Under the pieces are notes generated by a model that was given only the letters and a program-made list of their open reading frames with translations, had not been told where the DNA came from and ran no database searches. From Acutalibacter sp. 1XD8-36 (GTDB taxonomy: Bacteria; Bacillota; Clostridia; Oscillospirales; Acutalibacteraceae), in contig NZ_QZDU01000003.1 in assembly GCF_009917525.1 (NCBI RefSeq), positions 62,001-126,000 on the forward strand: a DNA stretch of 64,000 nt. The letters are read 5' to 3'. The translations under genes were made by a program, and so were the position numbers. This document shows, piece by piece, positions 57,768-64,000 of this stretch. How positions within the stretch are numbered: the first letter of the stretch is position 1; each line of letters starts with the position of its first letter.

Positions 57768-59663
57768 ATGGCAATGAAAGAATTTCAGGCCGAATCGAAA
57801 CGGCTGATGGACCTGATGATAAACTCCATCTATACCCATAAGGAGATTTTCCTTAGGGAGCTTATCTCTAATGCCAGCGACGCCATTGACAAGCTCTACT
57901 ATAAGAGCGTCAGCGAGGGGGTCACCGGCCTTAACCGGGAGGATTTCTTTATCCGCATTGAGGCCGACAAGGAGGGGCGTACCCTTAGGATAACCGATAA
58001 CGGCATCGGCATGACCGCTGAGGAACTGGACAATAACCTGGGTGTTATCGCCAAGAGCGGCTCGCTGCAGTTTAAGAGTGAGAATGAAAAGAATGACGCG
58101 GATGTGGACATTATCGGGCAGTTTGGCGTTGGGTTTTACTCGGCGTTTATGGTGAGCTCGAAGGTGGTTGTGGAGACAAAAGCCTTTGGAGCAGAGAAGG
58201 GCGCCATGTGGGTCTCTGAGGGCCTTGACGGCTATGAGATATCAGACAGCAGCTGGAACAAGCGGGGGACGCGCATTACCCTCACAATCAAGCCCGACAC
58301 CGAGGACGAGAACTACAGCGAGTTCCTGGACCAGTACAGGCTAAGCCATTTGGTCAAGCGGTACTCGGACTATATAAGGTATCCTATTAAGATGGAGATG
58401 CAGCGCTCCAGGATGAAGGAGGGCACGGGCACCGAGGGCAAGGAGCCCGAGTATGAGAGCTATTTTGAGGAGGAGACCCTCAACTCTATGGTGCCAATTT
58501 GGAAGAAGGCAAAGAGCGAGGTCACTGACGAGGAGCTGAACGGCTTTTATAAGGAGAAGTTCGGGGACTGGCAGGACCCGCTGAGGGTGATACGCACCTC
58601 CACAGAGGGCGCTGCTACCTATACCGCCATGCTCTTTGTGCCAAAGGCCGCGCCCTATAATTACTATACCCGGGATTTTGAGAAGGGCCTGCAGCTCTAT
58701 GCCAGCGGGGTGCTTATTATGGACAAGTGCGCCGATTTGCTGCCAGACTGCTTCAGCTTTATGCGGGGCCTGGTGGACTCCCAGGATTTGTCGCTGAATA
58801 TCTCCAGGGAAATGCTGCAGCACGACAGGCAGCTGAAGCTTATTGCCGGGCGGCTTGAGAAGAAGATAGCAAGCGAGCTTAAATCCATGCTGGAGAACGA
58901 CAGGGAGAAGTATGAGGAATTCTGGAAAAGCTTTGGTTTGCAGATAAAGTACGGCATGTATGAGGGCTTTGGTGCCAAGAAGGACGAGCTCAAGGACTTG
59001 GTGCTGTTCACGTCCTCCAATGAGAGGAAGCTTGTGAGCCTCAAAGAGTATAGGGAGCGGATGAAGCCGGAGCAGGACTGCATATACTATGGGTGCGGGG
59101 AGAGCGCCCAGCGCATTATGGCGCTGCCCCAGGCCGAGGCCCTTGTGGAGAAGGGCTTTGAGATTTTGTGCCTGACGGATGATGTGGATGAGTTTGCCCT
59201 TAAAATGCTGGATAAGTACGACGAGAAGGAGTTTAAGAACATCACCGCGGAGGGCCTGGACTTACAGAGCGACGAGGAGAAGCAGCACACCAAAGAGCTT
59301 GCCGACGAGAATAAGGGGCTGCTCGAGGCCATGGGAAAGGCCCTTGATGGGAAGGTAAAGGAGGTCAAGCTGAACGCAGGGCTTATGAGCCATCCCGCCG
59401 CCATGTCCACCCAGGGGGAAATATCCTCTGAGATGGAGAAGGTGCTGAACAATATGCCCGCAGGTGAAAAGGTGAAGGCCCAGAGGGTGCTGGAGCTGAA
59501 CCCTGAGCACCCGGTCTTCGGCAAGCTTTGTGAGCTGAAGGACGACGAGGAGCGGCTGGGCCTCTATGTCAATGTGCTGTACGGCCAGGCGCTGCTGGTG
59601 GAGGGCACGCCCCTTGAGGACCCGGCTGAGTTCGCAAGGCAGGTCTCGGCTATAATAGTCTGA
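57768..59663 (+). CDS. htpG: Hsp90-family chaperone
   Basis: 631 residues. GHKL N-domain with FLRELISNASDAIDKLYY (about residues 28-45), DNGIGMTAEEL and IGQFGVGFYSAFMV; middle domain with the catalytic Arg region LNISREMLQHDRQLK; C-terminal dimerisation domain. Homodimeric ATP-dependent chaperone. RBS aaaggaag. Confidence 0.96.
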   Translation: MAMKEFQAESKRLMDLMINSIYTHKEIFLRELISNASDAIDKLYYKSVSEGVTGLNREDFFIRIEADKEGRTLRITDNGIGMTAEELDNNLGVIAKSGSLQFKSENEKNDADVDIIGQFGVGFYSAFMVSSKVVVETKAFGAEKGAMWVSEGLDGYEISDSSWNKRGTRITLTIKPDTEDENYSEFLDQYRLSHLVKRYSDYIRYPIKMEMQRSRMKEGTGTEGKEPEYESYFEEETLNSMVPIWKKAKSEVTDEELNGFYKEKFGDWQDPLRVIRTSTEGAATYTAMLFVPKAAPYNYYTRDFEKGLQLYASGVLIMDKCADLLPDCFSFMRGLVDSQDLSLNISREMLQHDRQLKLIAGRLEKKIASELKSMLENDREKYEEFWKSFGLQIKYGMYEGFGAKKDELKDLVLFTSSNERKLVSLKEYRERMKPEQDCIYYGCGESAQRIMALPQAEALVEKGFEILCLTDDVDEFALKMLDKYDEKEFKNITAEGLDLQSDEEKQHTKELADENKGLLEAMGKALDGKVKEVKLNAGLMSHPAAMSTQGEISSEMEKVLNNMPAGEKVKAQRVLELNPEHPVFGKLCELKDDEERLGLYVNVLYGQALLVEGTPLEDPAEFARQVSAIIV

Positions 59664-59696
59664 TATTTTAATTGAGATAAATCGAAAGGAGCCGGT

Positions 59697-60851
59697 ATGA
59701 ACCAGGCAAATTACCCCAGTTATCCAAATTATCCAGAGGGCCAGGGCTGCCCGGCCTATCCCGCCTATCAGGGCCAGCCGGCGCAGAACTTCCAGGGCCA
59801 ACAGGGTTATCCGGCGCAGCAGGGATATCCGAGGTATACCCCGGGATACTATCCTGCCCAGGCGCAGGCCCCGGCCTTTGCGCTCAGGCAGAAGGACCCA
59901 AGAAAATCAGGGGCACTGAGGACGCTGAACACGGTGGGACTGCTGATAGTGGCCCAGACGGTGCTGAGCTTTGCGCTGCAGGCGGCGGTGTCCGTAATCT
60001 GCGTGGCGGCTGGCGTGAATATTATGGGCGACAACCTGGCGATGGTGATGCTGTCCGTCGGGCTCTCGCCGGTGTGCACGGCGCTGCCGCCCCTTATCTA
60101 TATGGTGAAGAAGGACTGGAACTTTCACCTGCGCTTTGGCAGGAGCAGCTTTATTGGATGTGTGCTGGTAATCCTTGGCGGGCTTGGGGTGTGCATGGCT
60201 GCAAACATCCCTGCGGCGGTAATAAAGGAGCTGCTGGAGGATTACGGGGCGAAGGAGCTGCCCAGCGTTTTGGGGAATGGGGGCGGCTGGCTGAACTTTT
60301 GGATAGAGTTCCTGGGCGTGGCGGTGATGGTGCCGGTGCTGGAGGAATTTGCCTTTCGGGGGGTAATACTCTCATCCCTGAGAAGGTTTGGCACAGGCTT
60401 TGCAATAGCGGCCTCGTCGGTGATATTCGGCATGGCCCATATGCAGCTCTCAAGCGTAGTTTTCGCTACAATAGCGGGGGTTGCCATGGGCGCGGCCTAT
60501 GTTATCACAGGAAATCTCTGGGTGAGCGTGTGCATACACGCTATGAATAACGGCATTGCCGTTATTGAGAGCTATTACTACCTGTTCACAGGCTGGGGCC
60601 AATCGAAGCAGGAGCTGCTTGCCGGAATCACAATGGTGACCGTCTGTGCCCTGGGTATGCTGGCGCTGGTGCTGCTGTTGGCGCTGAGAAAGAGGCTGTT
60701 TCCGAAGCGGGAGCCAATGGTCCCGGCGGACGGCGTGCTGTATGCGCCGCTGAGGGTAGGGGAGTCTATACTGACGCTGCTGAAATCAGTGGTGCTCTGG
60801 GCCATAGCCGCGATGGTGGCGGTGGAGACAATCATGCTGTTTTTTATCTGA
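59697..60851 (+). CDS. CPBP-family intramembrane metalloprotease with Pro/Tyr/Gln-rich N-tail
   Basis: 384 residues. The first 65 residues are a low-complexity cytoplasmic tail rich in Tyr-Pro and Gln (repeats such as NYPSYPNYPEG and QQGYPAQQGYP). Then about eight TM helices with the CAAX/Abi motifs EEFAFRGVILSSLRRFG (about 217-233), FGMAHMQ (about 245) and HAMNNG. Predicted zinc-type intramembrane protease. RBS aaaggag; 33 bp after htpG, possibly co-transcribed. Confidence 0.9.
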   Translation: MNQANYPSYPNYPEGQGCPAYPAYQGQPAQNFQGQQGYPAQQGYPRYTPGYYPAQAQAPAFALRQKDPRKSGALRTLNTVGLLIVAQTVLSFALQAAVSVICVAAGVNIMGDNLAMVMLSVGLSPVCTALPPLIYMVKKDWNFHLRFGRSSFIGCVLVILGGLGVCMAANIPAAVIKELLEDYGAKELPSVLGNGGGWLNFWIEFLGVAVMVPVLEEFAFRGVILSSLRRFGTGFAIAASSVIFGMAHMQLSSVVFATIAGVAMGAAYVITGNLWVSVCIHAMNNGIAVIESYYYLFTGWGQSKQELLAGITMVTVCALGMLALVLLLALRKRLFPKREPMVPADGVLYAPLRVGESILTLLKSVVLWAIAAMVAVETIMLFFI

Positions 60852-60858
60852 GGGCAGT

Positions 60859-61278
60859 ATGAAGCTTGAGTTTCTGCCGGAGAAGCGGTTTATGGAAAGG
60901 GCGCTGGAGCTGGCGCTGGAGGCCGGGGAAGCCGGTGAAGTGCCTGTGGGCGCTGTGATAGTGAGCGGCGGGCAGGTGATAGGCGAGGGGCGCAACAGGC
61001 GGGAGAGCCTGGGGAATGCCATTGCCCACGCGGAGATTGAGGCTATCGCAAGGGCCTGTGAAAGGCTGGGCACCTGGCGGCTGAGCGGGTGCCAGCTTTA
61101 CGTAACGCTGGAGCCCTGTCAGATGTGCGCGGGGGCGGCGTATAATGCCAGGGTAGAGCGGGTGGTATTTGGGGCGGAGAGCCCGGAGGCCGGGACGCTG
61201 AAGATACCCGCCTACCCAGGCTTTATGGAAGATGAAGCGCGGCAAATCCTGCGGGACTTCTTTGCGCGGCAAAGATAA
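60859..61278 (+). CDS. tadA: tRNA-specific adenosine deaminase
   Basis: 139 residues, slightly short. Zinc site: HAEIEAI (about residue 57) and TLEPCQMCAGAAYNARV (about 85-101). Converts A34 of tRNA-Arg(ACG) to inosine. 7 bp after the CPBP gene. Confidence 0.95.
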   Translation: MKLEFLPEKRFMERALELALEAGEAGEVPVGAVIVSGGQVIGEGRNRRESLGNAIAHAEIEAIARACERLGTWRLSGCQLYVTLEPCQMCAGAAYNARVERVVFGAESPEAGTLKIPAYPGFMEDEARQILRDFFARQR

Positions 61279-61280
61279 CG

Positions 61281-61352
61281 GGGTCCAGGGGAACAGGTTC
61301 CCCTGGCGGGGTTTGGGGCAGCGCCCCAAGGTCTGGCGCGGCCAAAGGCCAG
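61281..61352 (+). repeat. Interspersed structured repeat, copy 2
   Basis: CCAGGGGAA/TTCCCCTGG hairpin (61285-61305), then GGGGTTTGGGG-CAGC-GCCCCAAGGTC (61308-61333), then a short TGGC/GCCA stem. Core is the same as at 14990-15050. Confidence 0.75.
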
Positions 61353-61356
61353 CGTA

Positions 61357-61393
61357 AAAAAGAGGGCTTTCTCAAAGGAAAAGCCCTCTTTCA
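61357..61393. terminator. Terminator after tadA
   Basis: AAAGAGGGCTTT (61359-61370) / AAAGCCCTCTTT (61380-61391), perfect 12-bp stem. Confidence 0.92.
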
Positions 61394-61407
61394 TTATACC
61401 ATAAACC

Positions 61408-61436
61408 TTGACATTACCATATTTTTATGCTATATT
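61408..61436 (+). promoter_or_regulatory. Sigma-A promoter of the cobalamin-riboswitch operon
   Basis: TTGACA (61408-61413), 17-bp spacer, TATATT (61431-61436) with TG at the extended -10 position. Confidence 0.85.
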
Positions 61437-61451
61437 TTTCACCGTTAGGAC

Positions 61452-61692
61452 TCCGCGGTGCCTGCGGCATAGCACAATAATAAATTAGCTATACCGTAGC
61501 CGAACACAGGAACAGGGTGCAAATCCCTGGCGAACCCGTCGCCGTAATGACGGAGCCCGCGCCCCCGGAAGCCGGTACAGCAGGGCCGGACCATCCGGGA
61601 ATTGCCACTGGAAATTATAACAGCATTTATAATGCTGCTTCTGGGAAGGCCGGGCGCAGGCGCTGATGTCAGAGCCGGAAGACTTGCCCGGA
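61452..61692 (+). promoter_or_regulatory. Cobalamin riboswitch
   Basis: Conserved blocks in the right order: GGTGCC (61458-61463), the core GGGTGCAAATCCCTGGCG then CCCGTCGCCGTAATGACGG (61515-61553), a variable stem-loop with GCATTTATAATGC, and the B12 box GCCGGAAGACTTGCC (61674-61688). Length of about 240 nt is normal. It lies between a strong promoter and the DUF4430 gene. Adenosyl- versus methyl-cobalamin preference is not determined. Confidence 0.9.
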
Positions 61693-61851
61693 GGGCCGCA
61701 GGGTAGCTGCGATGTTCAGCGAGCCCTGCAGAAGCGCGGCAGACTGCGTACACAGCAGCCCGCGCCCTTAGTCTGGGGTTTTATAGTAAACGTACTTAAA
61801 ATCTGTATATTCCGGCTTTTAAACTGCGTAAACTATACCCCGGCAGGCCAC

Positions 61852-61875
61852 CCTAAAATAAATATTTTTAGGAGG
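61852..61875 (+). promoter_or_regulatory. RBS-proximal hairpin, possible riboswitch expression platform
   Basis: CCTAAAA (61852-61858) / TTTTAGG (61866-61872) overlaps the first three bases of AGGAGG (61870-61875), which could limit ribosome access. Role in B12 control is inference. 61693-61850 shows no gene and no clear terminator. Confidence 0.45.
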
Positions 61876-61884
61876 CATATTACT

Positions 61885-62280
61885 ATGCAGAACAAAACTA
61901 TCGCTAAGAGGACGGCGGCGCTTCTGCTGGCGCTGCTAATGACCGTGGGAATCTTTGCCGGGTGCAGCAAGGGCGGCGGCAGCGGGGAAAAGAAATCCGT
62001 TACCGTCACTGTGACCCATAAGGACGGCAGCACCAAGGACTTTACCTACGAGACCACCGAGGAAATGCTGGGGGCTGTCCTCCAGAAGGAGGGCCTTATT
62101 GAGGGGGAGGACTCCCAGTACGGCCTGTTTGTAAAGGCTGTTGACGGCTATACCGCCGACGAGGGCAGCCAGGAGTGGTGGCGCCTGACGGTGGACGGAG
62201 AGACGGCAATGACCGGCATTGACTCCACCCCTATTGAGGAGGGCAAAAGCTACGGCCTGGTGCTGACGGTGGGCTACTGA
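61885..62280 (+). CDS. DUF4430 lipoprotein (transcobalamin-like), B12-regulated
   Basis: 131 residues from ATG 61885. Lipoprotein signal: basic N-tail, hydrophobic LLLALLMTVGIFAGC with the lipobox Cys at about residue 28, then a Gly/Ser linker. The DUF4430 domain (TYETTEEMLGAVLQKEGLI, then YTADEGSQEWWRLTVDG, and GIDSTPIEEGKSYGLVLTVGY) is related to the C-terminal domain of transcobalamin/intrinsic factor. With the riboswitch upstream it is a good candidate extracellular cobalamin-binding component. Overlaps the next start (TGATG). Confidence 0.85.
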   Translation: MQNKTIAKRTAALLLALLMTVGIFAGCSKGGGSGEKKSVTVTVTHKDGSTKDFTYETTEEMLGAVLQKEGLIEGEDSQYGLFVKAVDGYTADEGSQEWWRLTVDGETAMTGIDSTPIEEGKSYGLVLTVGY

Positions 62281-62780
62281 TGAACAAGCGCCTTTTATCC
62301 ATGTGCGTCATGGCAATGATGGGTGTGCTGCTGACAGCGGGCAAGGAGGTAATGGCCTTTCTGCCCAACTTCGAGCCGGTGACCCTTTTAATTGTGCTGT
62401 TCACCTTGAGCTTCGGGCCGGTGGCAATGGGGGCCGTCTGCGTGTTCCTGCTGCTGGAGGGGCTGCTGTACGGATTCGGGAGCTGGTGGGTGATGTACCT
62501 TTACATATGGCCGCTGCTGGCGGCGCTCACCTGGGTTTTCAGGCGCATGGATAAGGCGTGGCAGTGGGCGGTGTTCGCGGGGCTGTATGGCCTGTGTTTC
62601 GGGACGCTGTGCTCGCTGACGTACCTGCCTGTGGGCGGGGTGCGGATGATGTTTGCCTGGATTATAAGCGGGCTCCCCTTTGACTTTATGCACGCCGGCG
62701 GCAATTTCCTGCTGATGCTGCTGTTGTACAGGCCGTTAAAAGGGGCTCTGGACAGGCTTAGGGGGGTGAGTGGGCTGTGA
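62280..62780 (+). CDS. ECF-transporter S component (probable cobalamin-type)
   Basis: 166 residues, five to six TM helices (MCVMAMMGVLLTAGKEVMAF onward), with the S-component-like LSFGPVAMGAVCVFLLLEGL and GLPFDFMHAGGNFLLM. Translationally coupled to the DUF4430 lipoprotein and under the cobalamin riboswitch. No EcfA/EcfT genes are near, so it would use a shared energising module. Substrate is inferred from regulation only. Confidence 0.78.
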   Translation: MNKRLLSMCVMAMMGVLLTAGKEVMAFLPNFEPVTLLIVLFTLSFGPVAMGAVCVFLLLEGLLYGFGSWWVMYLYIWPLLAALTWVFRRMDKAWQWAVFAGLYGLCFGTLCSLTYLPVGGVRMMFAWIISGLPFDFMHAGGNFLLMLLLYRPLKGALDRLRGVSGL

Positions 62781-63304
62781 GGTACTTTGCAAGATACTTT
62801 ATAGATTTCGGGGCCATTGCCCTGGTGTATGCCCTGGTGCTTTTCAGGCGGTGGCGGGCCCGGGGCCGGGACGTGCTGGTGGTGCGCACGCTGATGTACG
62901 CGTACCTCACATTAGTGCTCCTTGTCACATTGATGCCGGTGATAGCTTCGTTGCCATTTATGCTGAACCACCCCTATGAGCCCATGAACATGACGCCCTT
63001 TGTGGACGTTTTTGAGGGGCGGGGGGATTTTGTGAGGCAGGTGGCGCTAAACGTGGTTATGACTGCGCCCTTCGGGTTCCTGCTACCGCTGTGCAGGCGG
63101 GCGGGCTTTGGAAAGACGGTGCTGTGGTGCCTGCTCATGAGCCTTTCCATAGAGCTTATCCAGCCGCTCATGAGCGGAGGAAGGAGCTCCGACATTACGG
63201 ACATTATCACAAATACGGCCGGAGGGGCGATTGGGTACGGACTGCACGTCCTGTTCAGGCCGGTTACAGATTGGCTTTTGGAGCGCCTGAAAAAGGCTGA
63301 GTAA
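62777..63304 (+). CDS. VanZ-family membrane protein
   Basis: 175 residues from a GTG overlapping the previous stop (GTGA). VanZ features: NMTPFVDVFEG (about residues 72-82), NVVMTAPFGFLLPL, and SIELIQPLMSGGRSSDITDI (about 128-147). Four TM helices. Third gene of the B12-regulated operon; how it relates to cobalamin is unclear. Confidence 0.85.
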   Translation: MRYFARYFIDFGAIALVYALVLFRRWRARGRDVLVVRTLMYAYLTLVLLVTLMPVIASLPFMLNHPYEPMNMTPFVDVFEGRGDFVRQVALNVVMTAPFGFLLPLCRRAGFGKTVLWCLLMSLSIELIQPLMSGGRSSDITDIITNTAGGAIGYGLHVLFRPVTDWLLERLKKAE

Positions 63305-63305
63305 A

Positions 63306-63345
63306 AAAAGAGCTGTCCCGGAAAATGGGACAGCTCAATTCTTTG
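63306..63345. terminator. Bidirectional terminator between VanZ and acyl carrier genes
   Basis: GAGCTGTCCC / GGGACAGCTC stem (63310-63319 / 63327-63336), with an A-run on the left and T-rich right flank. Confidence 0.9.
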
Positions 63346-63348
63346 GTT

Positions 63349-63594
63349 TCAGCGCTTCATGCGCTCCATGACTATGCGGGCCATCTCGCCCACGTTCTTC
63401 ATGGAGGATATCTCGCCCATCTTGAACTTCATGCGGAACTCCCGCTCTACGGCGGAGATGAGGGTGATATGCTCCAGGCTGTCCCAGTCCTCGATGTCGT
63501 CGGCGGTGGTCTCGGGGTTGACACGGATGGAGCTATCGTCAAATACATCCTGGAATACCCGGTCGAGCCTTGCGAATACGTCTCTTGCGTCCAT
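63349..63594 (-). CDS. Acyl carrier protein
   Basis: 81 residues, acidic, with the phosphopantetheine Ser in DWDSLEHI (about residue 39). It is separate from fatty-acid synthesis genes and lies 25 bp after a DHHW-family gene, so it likely serves a cell-surface O-acylation system. RBS aaaggagg. Confidence 0.92.
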   Translation of the reverse strand: MDARDVFARLDRVFQDVFDDSSIRVNPETTADDIEDWDSLEHITLISAVEREFRMKFKMGEISSMKNVGEMARIVMERMKR

Positions 63595-63619
63595 TATACA
63601 TGCCTCCTTTCAGTTTAGG

Positions 63620-64000
63620 TTAATCTACGGCACCGGCGGCGGGGGGAGCCGTGGTGGGGCCGGGCTGGGGGTATGGGTCGGTGACTGACTCACCGGCGTT
63701 CTGGTCGATGATGGCCTGGATGTAGTTTGCATTGTCACCAACCACAGAGAAGGCTGAGACTGTGAACACCACGTCGGTTATGCCCAGGTCACGAATCATG
63801 CTTACAAGGTTGCGCTCCATATACCGGATGTCGGCTACGTATATCTCGCCGAAGGAGCTGGTATAGAAGGGGACGGTGGCGTTGCCGTAGCTGTCCTTCA
63901 TAACTAAGAGCTTGCGGCCGTTCTGCACATCGGTGGTGATTTTGACAATATACTGGTCGCCGCCGAGATAGACAATATAGGGGTCCTCGGGGACCTCGGC
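63620..64000 (-). CDS. DHHW-family protein (C-terminal part, cut by window edge)
   Basis: At least 126 residues, open to the window end. The segment LLVMKDSYGNATVPFYTSSF then EIYVADIRYMERN matches the C-terminal catalytic-type region of DHHW/AlgX-like SGNH proteins, including KDSYGNA. The last residues are Pro/Thr-rich. DHHW genes commonly follow an MBOAT acyltransferase, which I would expect beyond the window. Confidence 0.82.
   Translation of the reverse strand, partial: AEVPEDPYIVYLGGDQYIVKITTDVQNGRKLLVMKDSYGNATVPFYTSSFGEIYVADIRYMERNLVSMIRDLGITDVVFTVSAFSVVGDNANYIQAIIDQNAGESVTDPYPQPGPTTAPPAAGAVD

Overview
The window looks like a chromosomal segment of a G+C-rich, spore-forming, motile, anaerobic Clostridia member, probably of the gut Oscillospirales/Ruminococcaceae type. 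This rests on spo0A, a flagellin gene with a sigma-D-type promoter, an electron-bifurcating [FeFe] hydrogenase, a 2-oxoacid:ferredoxin oxidoreductase, a bile-salt-hydrolase-like enzyme, and Gram-positive RBSs with many 17-bp-spaced sigma-A promoters (-35 often TTGCAA). The taxonomic call is an inference. I saw no rRNA, tRNA, CRISPR array, IS element or prophage.

Layout. (1) 0-10.8 kb: serC faces a five-gene, overlapping cluster (DRTGG protein, RsbW/T-like ATPase, sensory-type [FeFe]-hydrogenase homologue, second DRTGG-like protein, PHP hydrolase), followed by an hndA-ATPase-hndB-hndC-hndD operon for an NAD(P)-linked bifurcating hydrogenase. (2) 10.8-15 kb: ddl-murI-DUF1934-argS operon. (3) 15-18.4 kb: GH3 glycosidase with a Gfo/Idh/MocA oxidoreductase. 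(4) 18.4-30.7 kb: mixed housekeeping and envelope genes (LTA-synthase-like, PilZ, DUF1848, MerR + FNT channel, GDPD, TldD/PmbA, flagellin with a structured leader, degenerate VanY). (5) 30.7-40.8 kb: hisHF, an RND exporter with a very long coiled-coil insertion, PAP2, a Ca-type P-ATPase, and Spo0A with a degenerate receiver pocket. (6) 41-47.3 kb: aryl-acid operon (acyl-CoA synthetase, Dabb protein, iorA, iorB, PaaK-like ligase, ACT protein). (7) 47.3-53.2 kb, minus strand: amidohydrolase, bile-salt-hydrolase-like enzyme, DUF2461, GH27, Gfo/Idh/MocA, LarC1. (8) 53.3-64 kb: M18 aminopeptidase, UPF0145, uracil/xanthine permease, PBECR2-like nuclease, a candidate small RNA, htpG, CPBP protease, tadA, a cobalamin riboswitch over a DUF4430 lipoprotein + ECF S component + VanZ operon, then ACP and a DHHW protein cut by the window end.

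How it fits together: iorAB would reduce ferredoxin from aromatic 2-oxoacids and the Hnd complex could reoxidise it together with NAD(P)H to make H2, with the upstream cluster as a plausible H2/redox sensor and signalling module. The most interesting under-described items are that sensory cluster, the flagellin leader with GGA-loop hairpins resembling CsrA sites, the unassigned small RNA before htpG, the B12-controlled transcobalamin-like lipoprotein/ECF set, and an antisense promoter with a Spo0A box behind spo0A.
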